DNA of 64,000 bases, taken from positions 1-64,000 of the forward strand of contig NZ_JBPCZH010000003.1 of NCBI RefSeq assembly GCF_051251085.1. The letters are read 5' to 3'. The stretch comes from Cernens ardua. GTDB lineage: Bacteria > Pseudomonadota > Gammaproteobacteria > Pseudomonadales > Halomonadaceae. The translations under genes and the position numbers were made by a program. The notes below the pieces were generated by a model, which saw nothing but the letters and a program-made list of their open reading frames with translations, made no database searches and had not been told where the DNA came from. Below are positions 16,936 to 25,469 of the stretch, piece after piece. The first letter of the stretch is position 1; every line of letters starts with the position of its first letter.

Positions 16936-17853
16936 TCAGGCTTTATCCTTGAAGATCGTGACAATACGATCCAGCAGTGCCAAGGCTTCTTCACGTGGAC
17001 GCTGGAAGGTGTTACGACCGATAATGCTGCCGAATGCGCCTCCGTCAGCCAACCCTTCAATAGTAGTAATCAGGTTGTCCGTTGTTGTCGCTTCTCCACC
17101 AGAGAAGATGACAATACGTTTACCATCGAAGGAAGACTGAACAACGTGACGAACACGAGCAGCCAACGTGGAGATATCGATCTTCTGTTCTTCATACACT
17201 TTCTTCGCGGCAGGCAGGCTCAGGTGATCAGTCGGTGGTTTTACCTTGATGATATGAGCACCCAACAGCGCTGCCATGTGCGCCGCGTAGGCACAGATAT
17301 CAACTGCAGTCTCACCGGGTTTATCAAGTAGCGGACCACGTGGATAACTCCAGACAACTACAGCAAGCCCAGCCGCTTTGGCTTCACGGCTGAGTTCAGC
17401 CAGCTCTTCAAACTGTTCGAACTGATACTCGGAGCCCGGATAGATCGTAAAGCCAATGGCAGAACAGCCCAAACGCAAGGCATCTTCAACACTGCCAGTC
17501 ACCGCCTGATCCTTTTCGGTCGCAAGGCTGTTGGAGCTGTTTACCTTAAGAATCAGTGGAATTTCACCCGCGAAAGTGCTGGCACCGGCTTCAAGCATGC
17601 CCAATGGAGCAGCGTAGCCGGACAAGCCCGCATCGATAGCAAGCTTGAAATGATAATGGGGATCATAGGCTGCTGGATTGGCAGCGAAGGAACGAGCTGG
17701 TCCGTGCTCAAACCCTTGGTCAACCGGAAGAATAACCAGTTTACCGGTACCCGCCAGCTTACCCTGATTCAGGAAGCGTGCAAGGCTGGCTTTTGTACCG
17801 GGGTTGTCACTTTCATACCAACTTAGAATCTCTTTGACTCGTGCAGTAGACAT
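16936..17853 (-). CDS. fbaB: fructose-bisphosphate aldolase class I (DhnA type)
   Basis: Schiff-base aldolase that interconverts fructose 1,6-bisphosphate with dihydroxyacetone phosphate and glyceraldehyde 3-phosphate. It belongs to the DhnA/FbaB family: VDQGFEHGP near residue 45, a lysine in IIKVKPPTDH near residue 203 as the probable Schiff-base residue, and the phosphate-binding IFSGGEATTTD. The start is the ATG at 17853 (MSTARVKEIL), not the longer frame upstream, because family members begin here. The length of 305 residues is typical. It is monocistronic, with a strong terminator downstream. Confidence 0.9.
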   Translation of the reverse strand: MSTARVKEILSWYESDNPGTKASLARFLNQGKLAGTGKLVILPVDQGFEHGPARSFAANPAAYDPHYHFKLAIDAGLSGYAAPLGMLEAGASTFAGEIPLILKVNSSNSLATEKDQAVTGSVEDALRLGCSAIGFTIYPGSEYQFEQFEELAELSREAKAAGLAVVVWSYPRGPLLDKPGETAVDICAYAAHMAALLGAHIIKVKPPTDHLSLPAAKKVYEEQKIDISTLAARVRHVVQSSFDGKRIVIFSGGEATTTDNLITTIEGLADGGAFGSIIGRNTFQRPREEALALLDRIVTIFKDKA

Positions 17854-17955
17854 GGAACGTTCTCTCTCAATTTTATCGTCTTTCTGGATCAGGGGGATGT
17901 GCTGCAAACGCTGTTTTATCCCCTAATACTCAAGAGAGTAAACCACATTCGTGCT

Positions 17956-19491
17956 TCATGCACGGGGTGACTTTCGAATAAAAAATGCCACCGGTAGAAC
18001 GAAAAGATATAACAAGGCGAGATATGAGAAGAGGTCGTTGTACGCCAGCACCTCTGCCTGTAGGGCTACGCGCCGACCGATCATTTGTACGGCTGAAGCA
18101 TAGGGATCGGCTGACGTACCGCTGAATAGATGCTGATATTTGACTAAAGTATCAACGACTGAAGCCCTTCCTTCATTGATAGAAGGTATCAAGCGATCCC
18201 AATGATAGTGATCACGCATTTCAAGCAAGGTGTCGATCATGGCCAGTCCAAAGGCACCGCCCATGTTACGCATCAGGCTAAACATTCCCGCCCCTTCACC
18301 AATCTTGTTGAAAGGTAAATCACCTATAGTGACTCGAGAGGCGGGGATGATACAGGCCATAAAGCCTATACCACGGACAATTTGGGGCCAAAGAAACTCA
18401 CCGAATCCTGATTGGGCCGTCAGGTTTGTATTCATCCAGCTCCCCACCATGATCATCGCAAGGCCAAAAATGATCAGGGTACGATTGGACACATAGTTCC
18501 CGACGCGCCCCAGAATAGGCGCAGTAATCAACATACTGACACCTGTCACATACATGACCTCGCCAATTTGTCTGCTTGAAAAACCTCGAATGGAGCCGAA
18601 AAACATGGGCATCAGATACACGACGCCATAAAGCGAAATACCCAGTGCAAAAATAACAGCGATCCCCAACGAGAAATTTCGTCGCCGGAACAAGCGTAAG
18701 TCAAGCACAGGGTGTTCGACCGTCAATGAACGCCAGAAAAACAGAATCCCTGCAATGCCACTCACAATGGACATGCGAAAAATCAGCGTGCTTGAGAACC
18801 AGTCATCCTCATGCCCCTGCTCCAGCACAAATTCAAGAGACCCCAGGAAAACAGCCATCAAGAGGATACCAGGCACATCCAGATTACTGACCCAGCGCCG
18901 ATTACCCCGATCAATATCCAACAGATTCCAGATACTCAGGCTCACTACTATTCCGGGCAACACATTAATCAAAAACAACCAGTGCCAGCTTAGGTGATCC
19001 GTAATATACCCGCCCAGTGTCGGCCCGATGGAGGGTGCCAGAGTAGCCACTAAACCAATGACAGCCTGAACGGAGCCCATTCGTGAACGGGGAAATAGCT
19101 TGAAGCTGACTGCCTGGGTCAACGGTATCATCGCACCGCCGAAAAAACCCTGCAGAATACGCATGAACACCAGCATTTCCAGGCTACTGCATAATGCACA
19201 ACCCACACTGGCGAGCGTAAATCCAAGGCAGGAAACAACATAGGCGATACGAGTAGAGAAAATACGGGCGAGCGTACCCGACAGAGGAATCATGACAATT
19301 TCAGCAATCAGGTAAGCTGTCTGTACCCATGAAATTTCATCACGGCTCGCCGACACCCCTGCCTGAATCTGAATAAGAGAGCTGGAGACAATCTGGATAT
19401 CCAGTATCGCCATGAACATGCCGACCACCGCAGCCAGGAATCCAAGTTGCTGGCTGCGGGGTGGCATCTCGTTGCCATAGAGGGAGCTCAT
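17956..19491 (-). CDS. emrB: DHA2-family MFS multidrug transporter, EmrB-like
   Basis: Inner-membrane drug:proton antiporter of the 14-helix DHA2 branch. The N-terminus (VVGMFMAILDIQIVSSSL) carries the DHA2 motif in helix 1, and motif A/B-like segments (LSGTLARIFSTR, LFPRSRMGSVQAVIG) follow. The length of 511 residues fits EmrB. The start at 19491 lies 3 nt after the emrA stop, so the two are cotranscribed and EmrA should act as the periplasmic partner. An outer-membrane TolC-like partner is not adjacent. The substrate cannot be told from sequence. Confidence 0.88.
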   Translation of the reverse strand: MSSLYGNEMPPRSQQLGFLAAVVGMFMAILDIQIVSSSLIQIQAGVSASRDEISWVQTAYLIAEIVMIPLSGTLARIFSTRIAYVVSCLGFTLASVGCALCSSLEMLVFMRILQGFFGGAMIPLTQAVSFKLFPRSRMGSVQAVIGLVATLAPSIGPTLGGYITDHLSWHWLFLINVLPGIVVSLSIWNLLDIDRGNRRWVSNLDVPGILLMAVFLGSLEFVLEQGHEDDWFSSTLIFRMSIVSGIAGILFFWRSLTVEHPVLDLRLFRRRNFSLGIAVIFALGISLYGVVYLMPMFFGSIRGFSSRQIGEVMYVTGVSMLITAPILGRVGNYVSNRTLIIFGLAMIMVGSWMNTNLTAQSGFGEFLWPQIVRGIGFMACIIPASRVTIGDLPFNKIGEGAGMFSLMRNMGGAFGLAMIDTLLEMRDHYHWDRLIPSINEGRASVVDTLVKYQHLFSGTSADPYASAVQMIGRRVALQAEVLAYNDLFSYLALLYLFVLPVAFFIRKSPRA

Positions 19492-19494
19492 CGC

Positions 19495-20658
19495 CTAGTG
19501 CTCTCGTGATGATGCCTGAGGGAGGTTATCGCTGGGCTGTGGAGCATCCGAGTGGAGGTCAATGGGTTTCGGCTCGATAATGGGGGACTCTGCATAAAGT
19601 TGGTCCCCCTTGTCACCACGCGTATCGACTTCTGGCTCAACTGAAAGCCCTGACTGCAAACGCCAGAGTTGATCCCTGGGCCCGGTAAAACGTATACGCA
19701 CGGGGATGCGCTGAACAATCTTGTTGAAGTTACCGGTAGCGTTGTCCATGGGTAACAGACTGAATTCGGTACCCGTTGCTGGTGAAAGGCTATCGATAAC
19801 CCCTTTGTAGTCAATGTCAGGATAGGCATCCACACTAATGGAGACCGGTTGGCCTACCCGCATGCGCGAAATCTGGGTTTCCTTGAAATTGGCCGAGACA
19901 TAGAAGGTATCCACCGGCACCAATTGCATCAGCGTCACTTGTGGCGTTGCATAATCACCGGGCTCTACGGTCCGATTACCGACAATGCCATCGGCAGGTG
20001 CATAGATACGCGTCCGCCCAAGCTGGGTTTCAGCACTGGTTACCTCAGCAACCCCCGCCACTATGCTCGCCTGTGCCGCCTTGTAGGCAGCAGACTGAAC
20101 CGCGAGCTGCTTTTCCGCACTCACGATCTGAGCACGTGCAGTAGCCACGTTGGCTTTGGCAGCCTGGCTATTGGCCGTGTCATCCGTTAATCGTTGCTTT
20201 GGCAGGACACCATTGGAGACCAGCATTAACGTACGATTCAAGGTCGTTAAGGCTTGATTGCTCCGCGCTTCATAGCCTGCCAACTGAGTACGATACTGGG
20301 TAATCTGTGCCCGCGTAGCTTCCACCCTGCGTTGTGCTTCCTGTACCTGAGCACGTGCCTCTCCCAAACGTGCCTTTTGTACATTCAGATCATCGCGATA
20401 GTCACGATCATCCAGCGTGACCAGTAATTGCCCTTTGTGTACACGCTGATTATGTTCCACGTTGACACTGGTCACCCTGGCACTAAGCTGGGACCGCACC
20501 GACACACTATTGGTTGTTATATAGGCATCATCTGTTGACTGAAAGTAACGGCCTGTTTGTAACCAATAGAGGCCCCACACAATCAGTGTGATCAGAATTA
20601 CAAGAAAGAGAACGGCGTAGACCAGCCCCTTTAGCCATTTTTTGGTTAACGCATGCAT
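19495..20658 (-). CDS. emrA: HlyD-family membrane fusion protein, EmrA-like
   Basis: Periplasmic adaptor that links EmrB to an outer-membrane channel. One N-terminal transmembrane helix (AVLFLVILITLIVWGLYW, about residues 15-33) is followed by the barrel-sandwich start TDDAYITTNSVSVRSQLSARV and a long coiled-coil hairpin (about residues 85-190). The second lipoyl half is TRIYAPADGIVGNRTVEPGDY, followed by a beta-barrel domain. The length of 387 residues is normal. No regulator gene (MarR or LysR type) is adjacent. A direct repeat about 60 bp upstream could be an operator. Confidence 0.88.
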   Translation of the reverse strand: MHALTKKWLKGLVYAVLFLVILITLIVWGLYWLQTGRYFQSTDDAYITTNSVSVRSQLSARVTSVNVEHNQRVHKGQLLVTLDDRDYRDDLNVQKARLGEARAQVQEAQRRVEATRAQITQYRTQLAGYEARSNQALTTLNRTLMLVSNGVLPKQRLTDDTANSQAAKANVATARAQIVSAEKQLAVQSAAYKAAQASIVAGVAEVTSAETQLGRTRIYAPADGIVGNRTVEPGDYATPQVTLMQLVPVDTFYVSANFKETQISRMRVGQPVSISVDAYPDIDYKGVIDSLSPATGTEFSLLPMDNATGNFNKIVQRIPVRIRFTGPRDQLWRLQSGLSVEPEVDTRGDKGDQLYAESPIIEPKPIDLHSDAPQPSDNLPQASSREH

Positions 20659-20714
20659 TCAAGTTTCCAATGAGAAAAACGCCGGCAGGCTACACACTAG
20701 TTACTATTTATCAA

Positions 20715-20741
20715 CGACAACTGTTTGTTGGCGACAACTGT
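20715..20741 (-). promoter_or_regulatory. direct repeat upstream of emrA
   Basis: CGACAACTGT occurs twice, at 20715-20724 and 20732-20741, with a 17-bp period. It lies 57-83 bp upstream of emrA. Each copy also supplies TTGTCG on the minus strand, resembling a -35 hexamer. This may be a regulator-binding site overlapping the promoter; the function is inferred. The remainder of 20742-21094 shows nothing recognisable. Confidence 0.3.
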
Positions 20742-21094
20742 CCATGTTCATTAGGCCCCATTGTCCGCCAATATTCATGTGGTTTATACAGATAGCCTTG
20801 AAGGTTACGCGAAGGACGCGCCAAGCTCAATCGCAAAACGGTTTTTATCTGTCTTATTCCGTTATCCAATCATAATGGTGTGTCATGTTAGGCAGAAAAC
20901 TGTTACTCGCCCACAGGATCCATCATTGAAAATGTAGCGTCCCAGTGGCTCGGCTTCCAGAAAAAAGTCGTAGATACCCTCATTTATTACCATGGTCTTA
21001 TTTCATTCGTGGGCGATCCGGAACGATGATGCCAGAAGCAACGCATAGCCCACACAATAAAGTTTTCCTTCGCTAACCAACCGGACACTTCTTC

Positions 21095-22132
21095 ATGAAA
21101 GCGATCAGGCTTCATGCACCTCATGACCTTCGAATTGATGATATCGAGACACCTTCCCTCGCAACCGGGCAAGCTCTGATCACTATCCACAACGGAGGAA
21201 TCTGTGGTTCGGATCTGCATTATTACCACGAAGGAGGGTTTGGTTCAGTACGAATAAGCGAACCCCTCATACTCGGGCATGAAATCGTCGGTCAAATTTC
21301 TGCACTGGAGGGTAGTGATTCCTCACTGAAGGTGGGCGATCGTGTTGCAATCAACCCTGGTACTGTCCCCACTCCGTGCCAATATACGCGTGAAGGGTTA
21401 ATCAATCATGCTGAAGATATGCGCTTTTATGGCAGTGCCATGCGCTATCCCCATGTTCAGGGCGCCTTTAGGGAACAATTGGTATGTGAACAATCCCAAT
21501 TAGTCAAAATCCCTGATCATGTCAGTGATGAAAAAGCAGCGTTTGCTGAACCACTGGCCGTCAGCCTACATGCAGCCCGGCAGGCGGGAGACCTACTCAA
21601 CAAACGCGTCCTTGTTTCCGGCGCAGGCCCTATTGGCAATCTCGTTACACTGGTGGCAAAACTGGCAGGCGCCCTTGAGATTGTAGTCACCGATATCAAG
21701 GATAGCCCTCTTGCTAAGGCGCAAAAAATGGGTGCAACACAGACGATTAACGTCGCTACCGATCAAAAGGTACTGATCAATTTCCAAAAGGGCAAAGGCT
21801 ATTTCGATGTTGTATTCGAGTGTTCGGGTAGCCAGGCGGGCATTACGACAGCGCTGACAGTCACACGCCCCAAAGGAACGATAGTGCAGGTCGGGTTGGG
21901 CAATGACCCCCTCGTGCCTCTATCACAGCTTGTCTCACGCGAATTAACACTAAAAGGCACATTCCGTTTTATCGAAGAATTTAACGCTGCGGTCGCCACA
22001 CTCGCGCGTCCGGATGTCGATATTGCCCCATTACTTACGGCAGTAATGCCTTTCAACAAGGCCATCGAAGCATTTGAACTTGCCAGTGACAAGGAAAATG
22101 CCATGAAAGTACAGCTTTCATTCAACCGTTAG
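21095..22132 (+). CDS. idnD: L-idonate 5-dehydrogenase (zinc alcohol dehydrogenase family)
   Basis: Zinc-dependent medium-chain dehydrogenase expected to oxidise L-idonate to 5-keto-D-gluconate. The catalytic zinc site shows Cys37 (GGICGSDLHYYH) and His62-Glu63 (LGHEIVG). The NAD(P) loop is GAGPIGN near residue 170. The length of 345 residues fits. The assignment to L-idonate, rather than another polyol, rests on the HYYHEGGFG signature and on the idnO-like gene 55 bp downstream. The structural zinc cysteines are largely missing, as in other IdnD proteins. The Shine-Dalgarno before 21095 is weak. Confidence 0.82.
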   Translation: MKAIRLHAPHDLRIDDIETPSLATGQALITIHNGGICGSDLHYYHEGGFGSVRISEPLILGHEIVGQISALEGSDSSLKVGDRVAINPGTVPTPCQYTREGLINHAEDMRFYGSAMRYPHVQGAFREQLVCEQSQLVKIPDHVSDEKAAFAEPLAVSLHAARQAGDLLNKRVLVSGAGPIGNLVTLVAKLAGALEIVVTDIKDSPLAKAQKMGATQTINVATDQKVLINFQKGKGYFDVVFECSGSQAGITTALTVTRPKGTIVQVGLGNDPLVPLSQLVSRELTLKGTFRFIEEFNAAVATLARPDVDIAPLLTAVMPFNKAIEAFELASDKENAMKVQLSFNR

Positions 22133-22187
22133 GTCACTCGACTCTCCCCCATATTCGACATTTTCAGATTCAGATAAGGATACATGC

Positions 22188-22967
22188 ATGCGTCTCTCGC
22201 CTTCTTCACTTTCCCTCTTTGACCTGACGGGCAAACGTATTTTGATTACTGGCGCCAGTCAGGGCATTGGCTTCTCACTGGCTGAAGGGTTGGGCAAGGC
22301 CGGCGCAACTCTGATTATTAATGGCCGTCGGCAAAACAAACTGGATGACGCCCAAAAGGCCTTGGAAGCACAGGGAATCAATGTGGAAACAGCGGCCTTT
22401 GATGTCACCAAAAGCGAAGATGTAAAACAGCATATTAAAGCATTGGAACAAAAAGGCCCTATTGATGTACTGATCAACAATGCCGGTATTCAACGCCGTG
22501 CCCCACTTGATCAATTCAAGGACGAGGATTGGGATGACATTATCGCAACCAACCTGACCTCGGTGTATCTCGTTGCCAAATATGTTGCTCGAGGAATGAT
22601 TGAGCGCAAAGGCGGAAAAATCATCAATATCTGTTCCGTACAAAGCGAGCTGGGGCGGCAGACCATCGCCCCCTACGCGGCCTCCAAGGGCGCAGTCAAA
22701 ATGCTGACCAAAGGCATGTGTGCGGATTGGGCCCGTTTCAACATTCAGGTCAACGGATTGGCACCCGGCTACTTTGCGACAGAAATGAACCAGGCACTGG
22801 TCGAAGATGAAGCATTCACCGAATGGTTGTGTCAGCGTACCCCTGCCCAACGCTGGGGCAAGGTGGAAGAACTGCAAGGGGCGAGTATTTTCTTTGCCAG
22901 TGATGCATCGAACTTTGTTAATGGACAAATACTGTTGGTGGATGGTGGCCTGACCAGCGTAGTTTAA
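22188..22967 (+). CDS. idnO: gluconate 5-dehydrogenase / 5-ketogluconate reductase (SDR)
   Basis: Short-chain dehydrogenase that interconverts 5-keto-D-gluconate and D-gluconate, completing the conversion begun by IdnD. The cofactor loop TGASQGIG is at residues 21-28, NNAG near 95, the catalytic serine in ICSVQSE near 148 and YAASK near 162. The sequence around it (ALDQFKDEDWDDII type) resembles IdnO/Gno proteins. The length of 259 residues is normal. No gluconokinase (idnK), transporter (idnT) or idnR regulator is adjacent, so the pathway depends on genes elsewhere. Confidence 0.85.
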   Translation: MRLSPSSLSLFDLTGKRILITGASQGIGFSLAEGLGKAGATLIINGRRQNKLDDAQKALEAQGINVETAAFDVTKSEDVKQHIKALEQKGPIDVLINNAGIQRRAPLDQFKDEDWDDIIATNLTSVYLVAKYVARGMIERKGGKIINICSVQSELGRQTIAPYAASKGAVKMLTKGMCADWARFNIQVNGLAPGYFATEMNQALVEDEAFTEWLCQRTPAQRWGKVEELQGASIFFASDASNFVNGQILLVDGGLTSVV

Positions 22968-23045
22968 GCGCGCTGGAGTATTCTCGAAGCGCTGAATGGA
23001 TTTCCATGTGTAGCTGAGCGTTTATACGCATGGATAACCCCCTAC

Positions 23046-23079
23046 AAAAAATCCCTGATCACATGATCAGGGATTTTTT
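23046..23079. terminator. bidirectional intrinsic terminator between idnO and the clpP-like gene
   Basis: A perfect 15-bp stem, AAAAAATCCCTGATC with its complement GATCAGGGATTTTTT, closes a 4-nt loop. The terminal A6/T6 run gives a U-tract in both directions. It sits between convergent genes and probably ends both transcripts. Confidence 0.93.
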
Positions 23080-23160
23080 ATTCACCGGCCACCAAGCTAA
23101 AACCCAGCTTTGCCAACCGCTATCGGGAACTACCTCTATGCCTCTTGAACAAGGAACTGC

Positions 23161-23757
23161 TTATGACAGGTCTTTGGCAGAGGTAATGATTTTGTTTACA
23201 AGCCCGTATTCAACTGCTTCCTCGCCATTCAACCAGAAGTCGCGTTCGGTATCCTTGCGGATGCGTTCGATGTCTTGCCCGGTTGCATCAGCAAAAATCT
23301 GGTTCAGGCGTTCACGCATTCTCAGAATTTCTTTTGAGTAGATAGCGATGTCGCTGGACTGCCCTTGGAAACCACCAGAGGGTTGGTGTAACAGAAAGCG
23401 TGTGTTGGGCAGTGAAAAGCGATTCTCTTTTTCAGCAGCGGCATAAATGAGCGCCCCTGCACTTGCAACCCAGCCTGAACCAATCATGATCACCGGCGAT
23501 TCAATGAATCGGATAGCATCAAAGATCATGTCTCCAGACTCAACATGCCCTCCCGGAGAGCTGACGTATACCTGAATCGGATCGTGACTCAGATAATCCA
23601 GCGCATGCAATTGCTGGACGACTTCCGTCGCCATTTTCTGATTTATTTCGCCGGTGATGAACACCTTGCGCGCATTGATAAGGCTCTCGGCCAACTTGGC
23701 GCTGACTGAAGATTCATTTGCGGGGTCCTTGGTGGACTCTTCGCTGGCTCTGTTCAT
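23161..23757 (-). CDS. ClpP-like serine protease subunit
   Basis: Member of the S14 Clp protease family, forming the proteolytic chamber for an AAA+ unfoldase. The catalytic serine is in GWVASAGA near residue 102, the histidine in FLLHQPSGG near 124, and the RDFWLNGEEAVEYGLV segment carries the expected aspartate. The start at 23757 (MNRASEEST) is preferred, with GGAG upstream. The sequence diverges from canonical ClpP (LHALDYLSHDPIQVYVSSPGGHVESG), and no clpX, tig or lon is adjacent. It is probably a second, paralogous ClpP; I therefore give no symbol. Length 198 residues. Confidence 0.85.
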   Translation of the reverse strand: MNRASEESTKDPANESSVSAKLAESLINARKVFITGEINQKMATEVVQQLHALDYLSHDPIQVYVSSPGGHVESGDMIFDAIRFIESPVIMIGSGWVASAGALIYAAAEKENRFSLPNTRFLLHQPSGGFQGQSSDIAIYSKEILRMRERLNQIFADATGQDIERIRKDTERDFWLNGEEAVEYGLVNKIITSAKDLS

Positions 23758-24198
23758 AACATCTCCGACTATTAATGTGCTAAACCTGACATTCAAGACC
23801 GATAGAATCTTCAATGAAAAATCAAAGGCTTCTCATATCATGGGGTTTGATGAGTATCCATGCAAGGTTCTTGTAAAGGACTGCCGACTGAACGAAATGT
23901 AAACAGCGCTGTGAATTACATTTGCATGAAGCGCCAACCGCGCCTGATCCAAATGGTTGAATATTCAACGCACAAAAACAGCCTTTTACTCCCATGAATT
24001 CGGAATTCACTTTTATACATACGCCAAATACCGAAAAAGGATAATGGGGTATGAGAGTTTTCGACTCAGTAAACTATAAATAAGGGTCAACCTTATCATC
24101 TTCAATACCCGCACTCTAATACCCTACAGGCACATGAACGAACTTGAGGTGAGAACAGCAGATTTTTCTACGAAGCATCACCTTTGTTAAGCAACATC
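23758..24198 (-). other. intergenic region upstream of the clpP-like gene
   Basis: A 440-bp A/T-rich gap with no open frame that resembles a protein and no tRNA. It contains TTTATACAT-like A/T-rich blocks but no promoter I could place with confidence. Confidence 0.3.
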
Positions 24199-24276
24199 TT
24201 TTCAAGTAGTCATGTTTTCAAGAGCCATGATATTGAAGGGCTATAATTTTCAAGCGCTATATTTTCCAGTACCAAG
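24199..24276. repeat. degenerate 16-bp tandem repeat, about five copies
   Basis: Units start at 24199, 24215, 24231, 24247 and 24262. Four begin TTTTCAAG or TTTTCCAG and one is degenerate (TATTGAAG); they continue with GTAGTCATG-like or GCNATAT-like tails. The period is 16 bp, with one 15-bp step. The array ends about 15 bp from the esterase stop codon. Confidence 0.6.
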
Positions 24277-24290
24277 CACTCTTTGTGCTC

Positions 24291-25238
24291 TCATTTTATC
24301 GAAGTACTTCCCTCTTTCGGGTGATCAGCTTCCCATACCGAGCGTATGAAACGTGCAATACCTTCGATAGCTCGCTGAGCCTCGGGGACTTTATCCGGCA
24401 TCACTTGCCAGACATGCCATAATCCTTTCCATATTTCCAGATTGACCGATCCACCACTGGCCTTGATTTTTTTAGCCATTCTGACTGAATCATCCAGCAA
24501 GATTTCGTTATTGCTGACTTGTAAAAGCACTGGCGGCAAATGACTTAAATCACCAAAGAGCGGGGATATTTCAGGTGAATGCAGATCATCACCGGGGCAA
24601 TACGCTGCAATACAATCATTCAAGCGTTCTGCCGGTAACAGGGCATCACGCCAACGGTTGCGTTTGAAGGAACGCCCGCTCGCCGTCAGGTCGGTACAGG
24701 GCGAGAGCCCAATCAAGGCTGCTGGCAGGGGCTTTTGTTTACGCTTCAGACGAAGCGCAAGGGCAAAGACAAGGTTCCCCCCCGCACTATCACCCGCCAA
24801 TACTATACGGGAAGGTGGAATTCCCTGCTGGCAAAGCGTTTCATAAACGGTTTCGCAGTCATCCAGACCCGCAGGAAAGGGATGCTCCGGCGCCAATCGA
24901 TAAGAAGGGGCATACACTGTTGCCCCCGTCATTGTCGCTAAACGGGTAGTGATACCACGAAACTCTTCAGGGGCGCCCACAACCCACGCACCACCATGAA
25001 GATAAATGATCGCAGAAGATACAGAAGCCATTCGGTTTGAAAAAGCAGGCATCACCTTTTCAACCCGAATGCCACCAAGAACCTCAGAGTCAATGCGTTC
25101 CCTATAAACCCGAGGAGGTTTACCTTCTTTCAGCCGATCGAGTTCAGCGCGTAATGAAAAAACATCGGGTGCCAAACGCAACCTTTTTTTGGCTGTCCTA
25201 CGGATGACTTCCCTAATCAGCAACGTTTTTAGGCGCAT
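24291..25238 (-). CDS. alpha/beta hydrolase, hormone-sensitive-lipase-like esterase
   Basis: Probable carboxylesterase of the HSL (family IV) group. The oxyanion-hole motif HGGAW is near residue 78, the nucleophile elbow GDSAGG near 147, and the acid and histidine lie in the C-terminal third (around NNEILLDDS and LWHVWQV). The length of 315 residues is typical. There is no signal peptide, so it is likely cytoplasmic. The natural substrate is unknown. It lies between polA and the clpP-like gene, with no shared function apparent. The 230 bp between it and polA (25239-25469) hold nothing recognisable. Confidence 0.85.
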   Translation of the reverse strand: MRLKTLLIREVIRRTAKKRLRLAPDVFSLRAELDRLKEGKPPRVYRERIDSEVLGGIRVEKVMPAFSNRMASVSSAIIYLHGGAWVVGAPEEFRGITTRLATMTGATVYAPSYRLAPEHPFPAGLDDCETVYETLCQQGIPPSRIVLAGDSAGGNLVFALALRLKRKQKPLPAALIGLSPCTDLTASGRSFKRNRWRDALLPAERLNDCIAAYCPGDDLHSPEISPLFGDLSHLPPVLLQVSNNEILLDDSVRMAKKIKASGGSVNLEIWKGLWHVWQVMPDKVPEAQRAIEGIARFIRSVWEADHPKEGSTSIK

Positions 25239-25469
25239 CTCTCTTCTCGATTCTCATAGCATTTCTGCTCAGCACAATGAATTCAATTATGCGCAGGGCT
25301 CCCACATCGTGGAGGATGGCCTTGGCTCAATTCATGGACACATGGGGCCTCACAGGTGTGCATTTCACTCAAAAGTGGGTAAACGTCTATGCACACTGCT
25401 ACCCTCCTTCCCCCTGGTCCCTTCTACCCGAACTGAGGCCCTTTCACTCAATCAGTGAACTTTTTCCCG

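Noticed and set aside
24199..24276. CRISPR array
   Set aside because: Units are directly adjacent, with no spacers of constant length; it is a plain tandem repeat and no cas genes are near.
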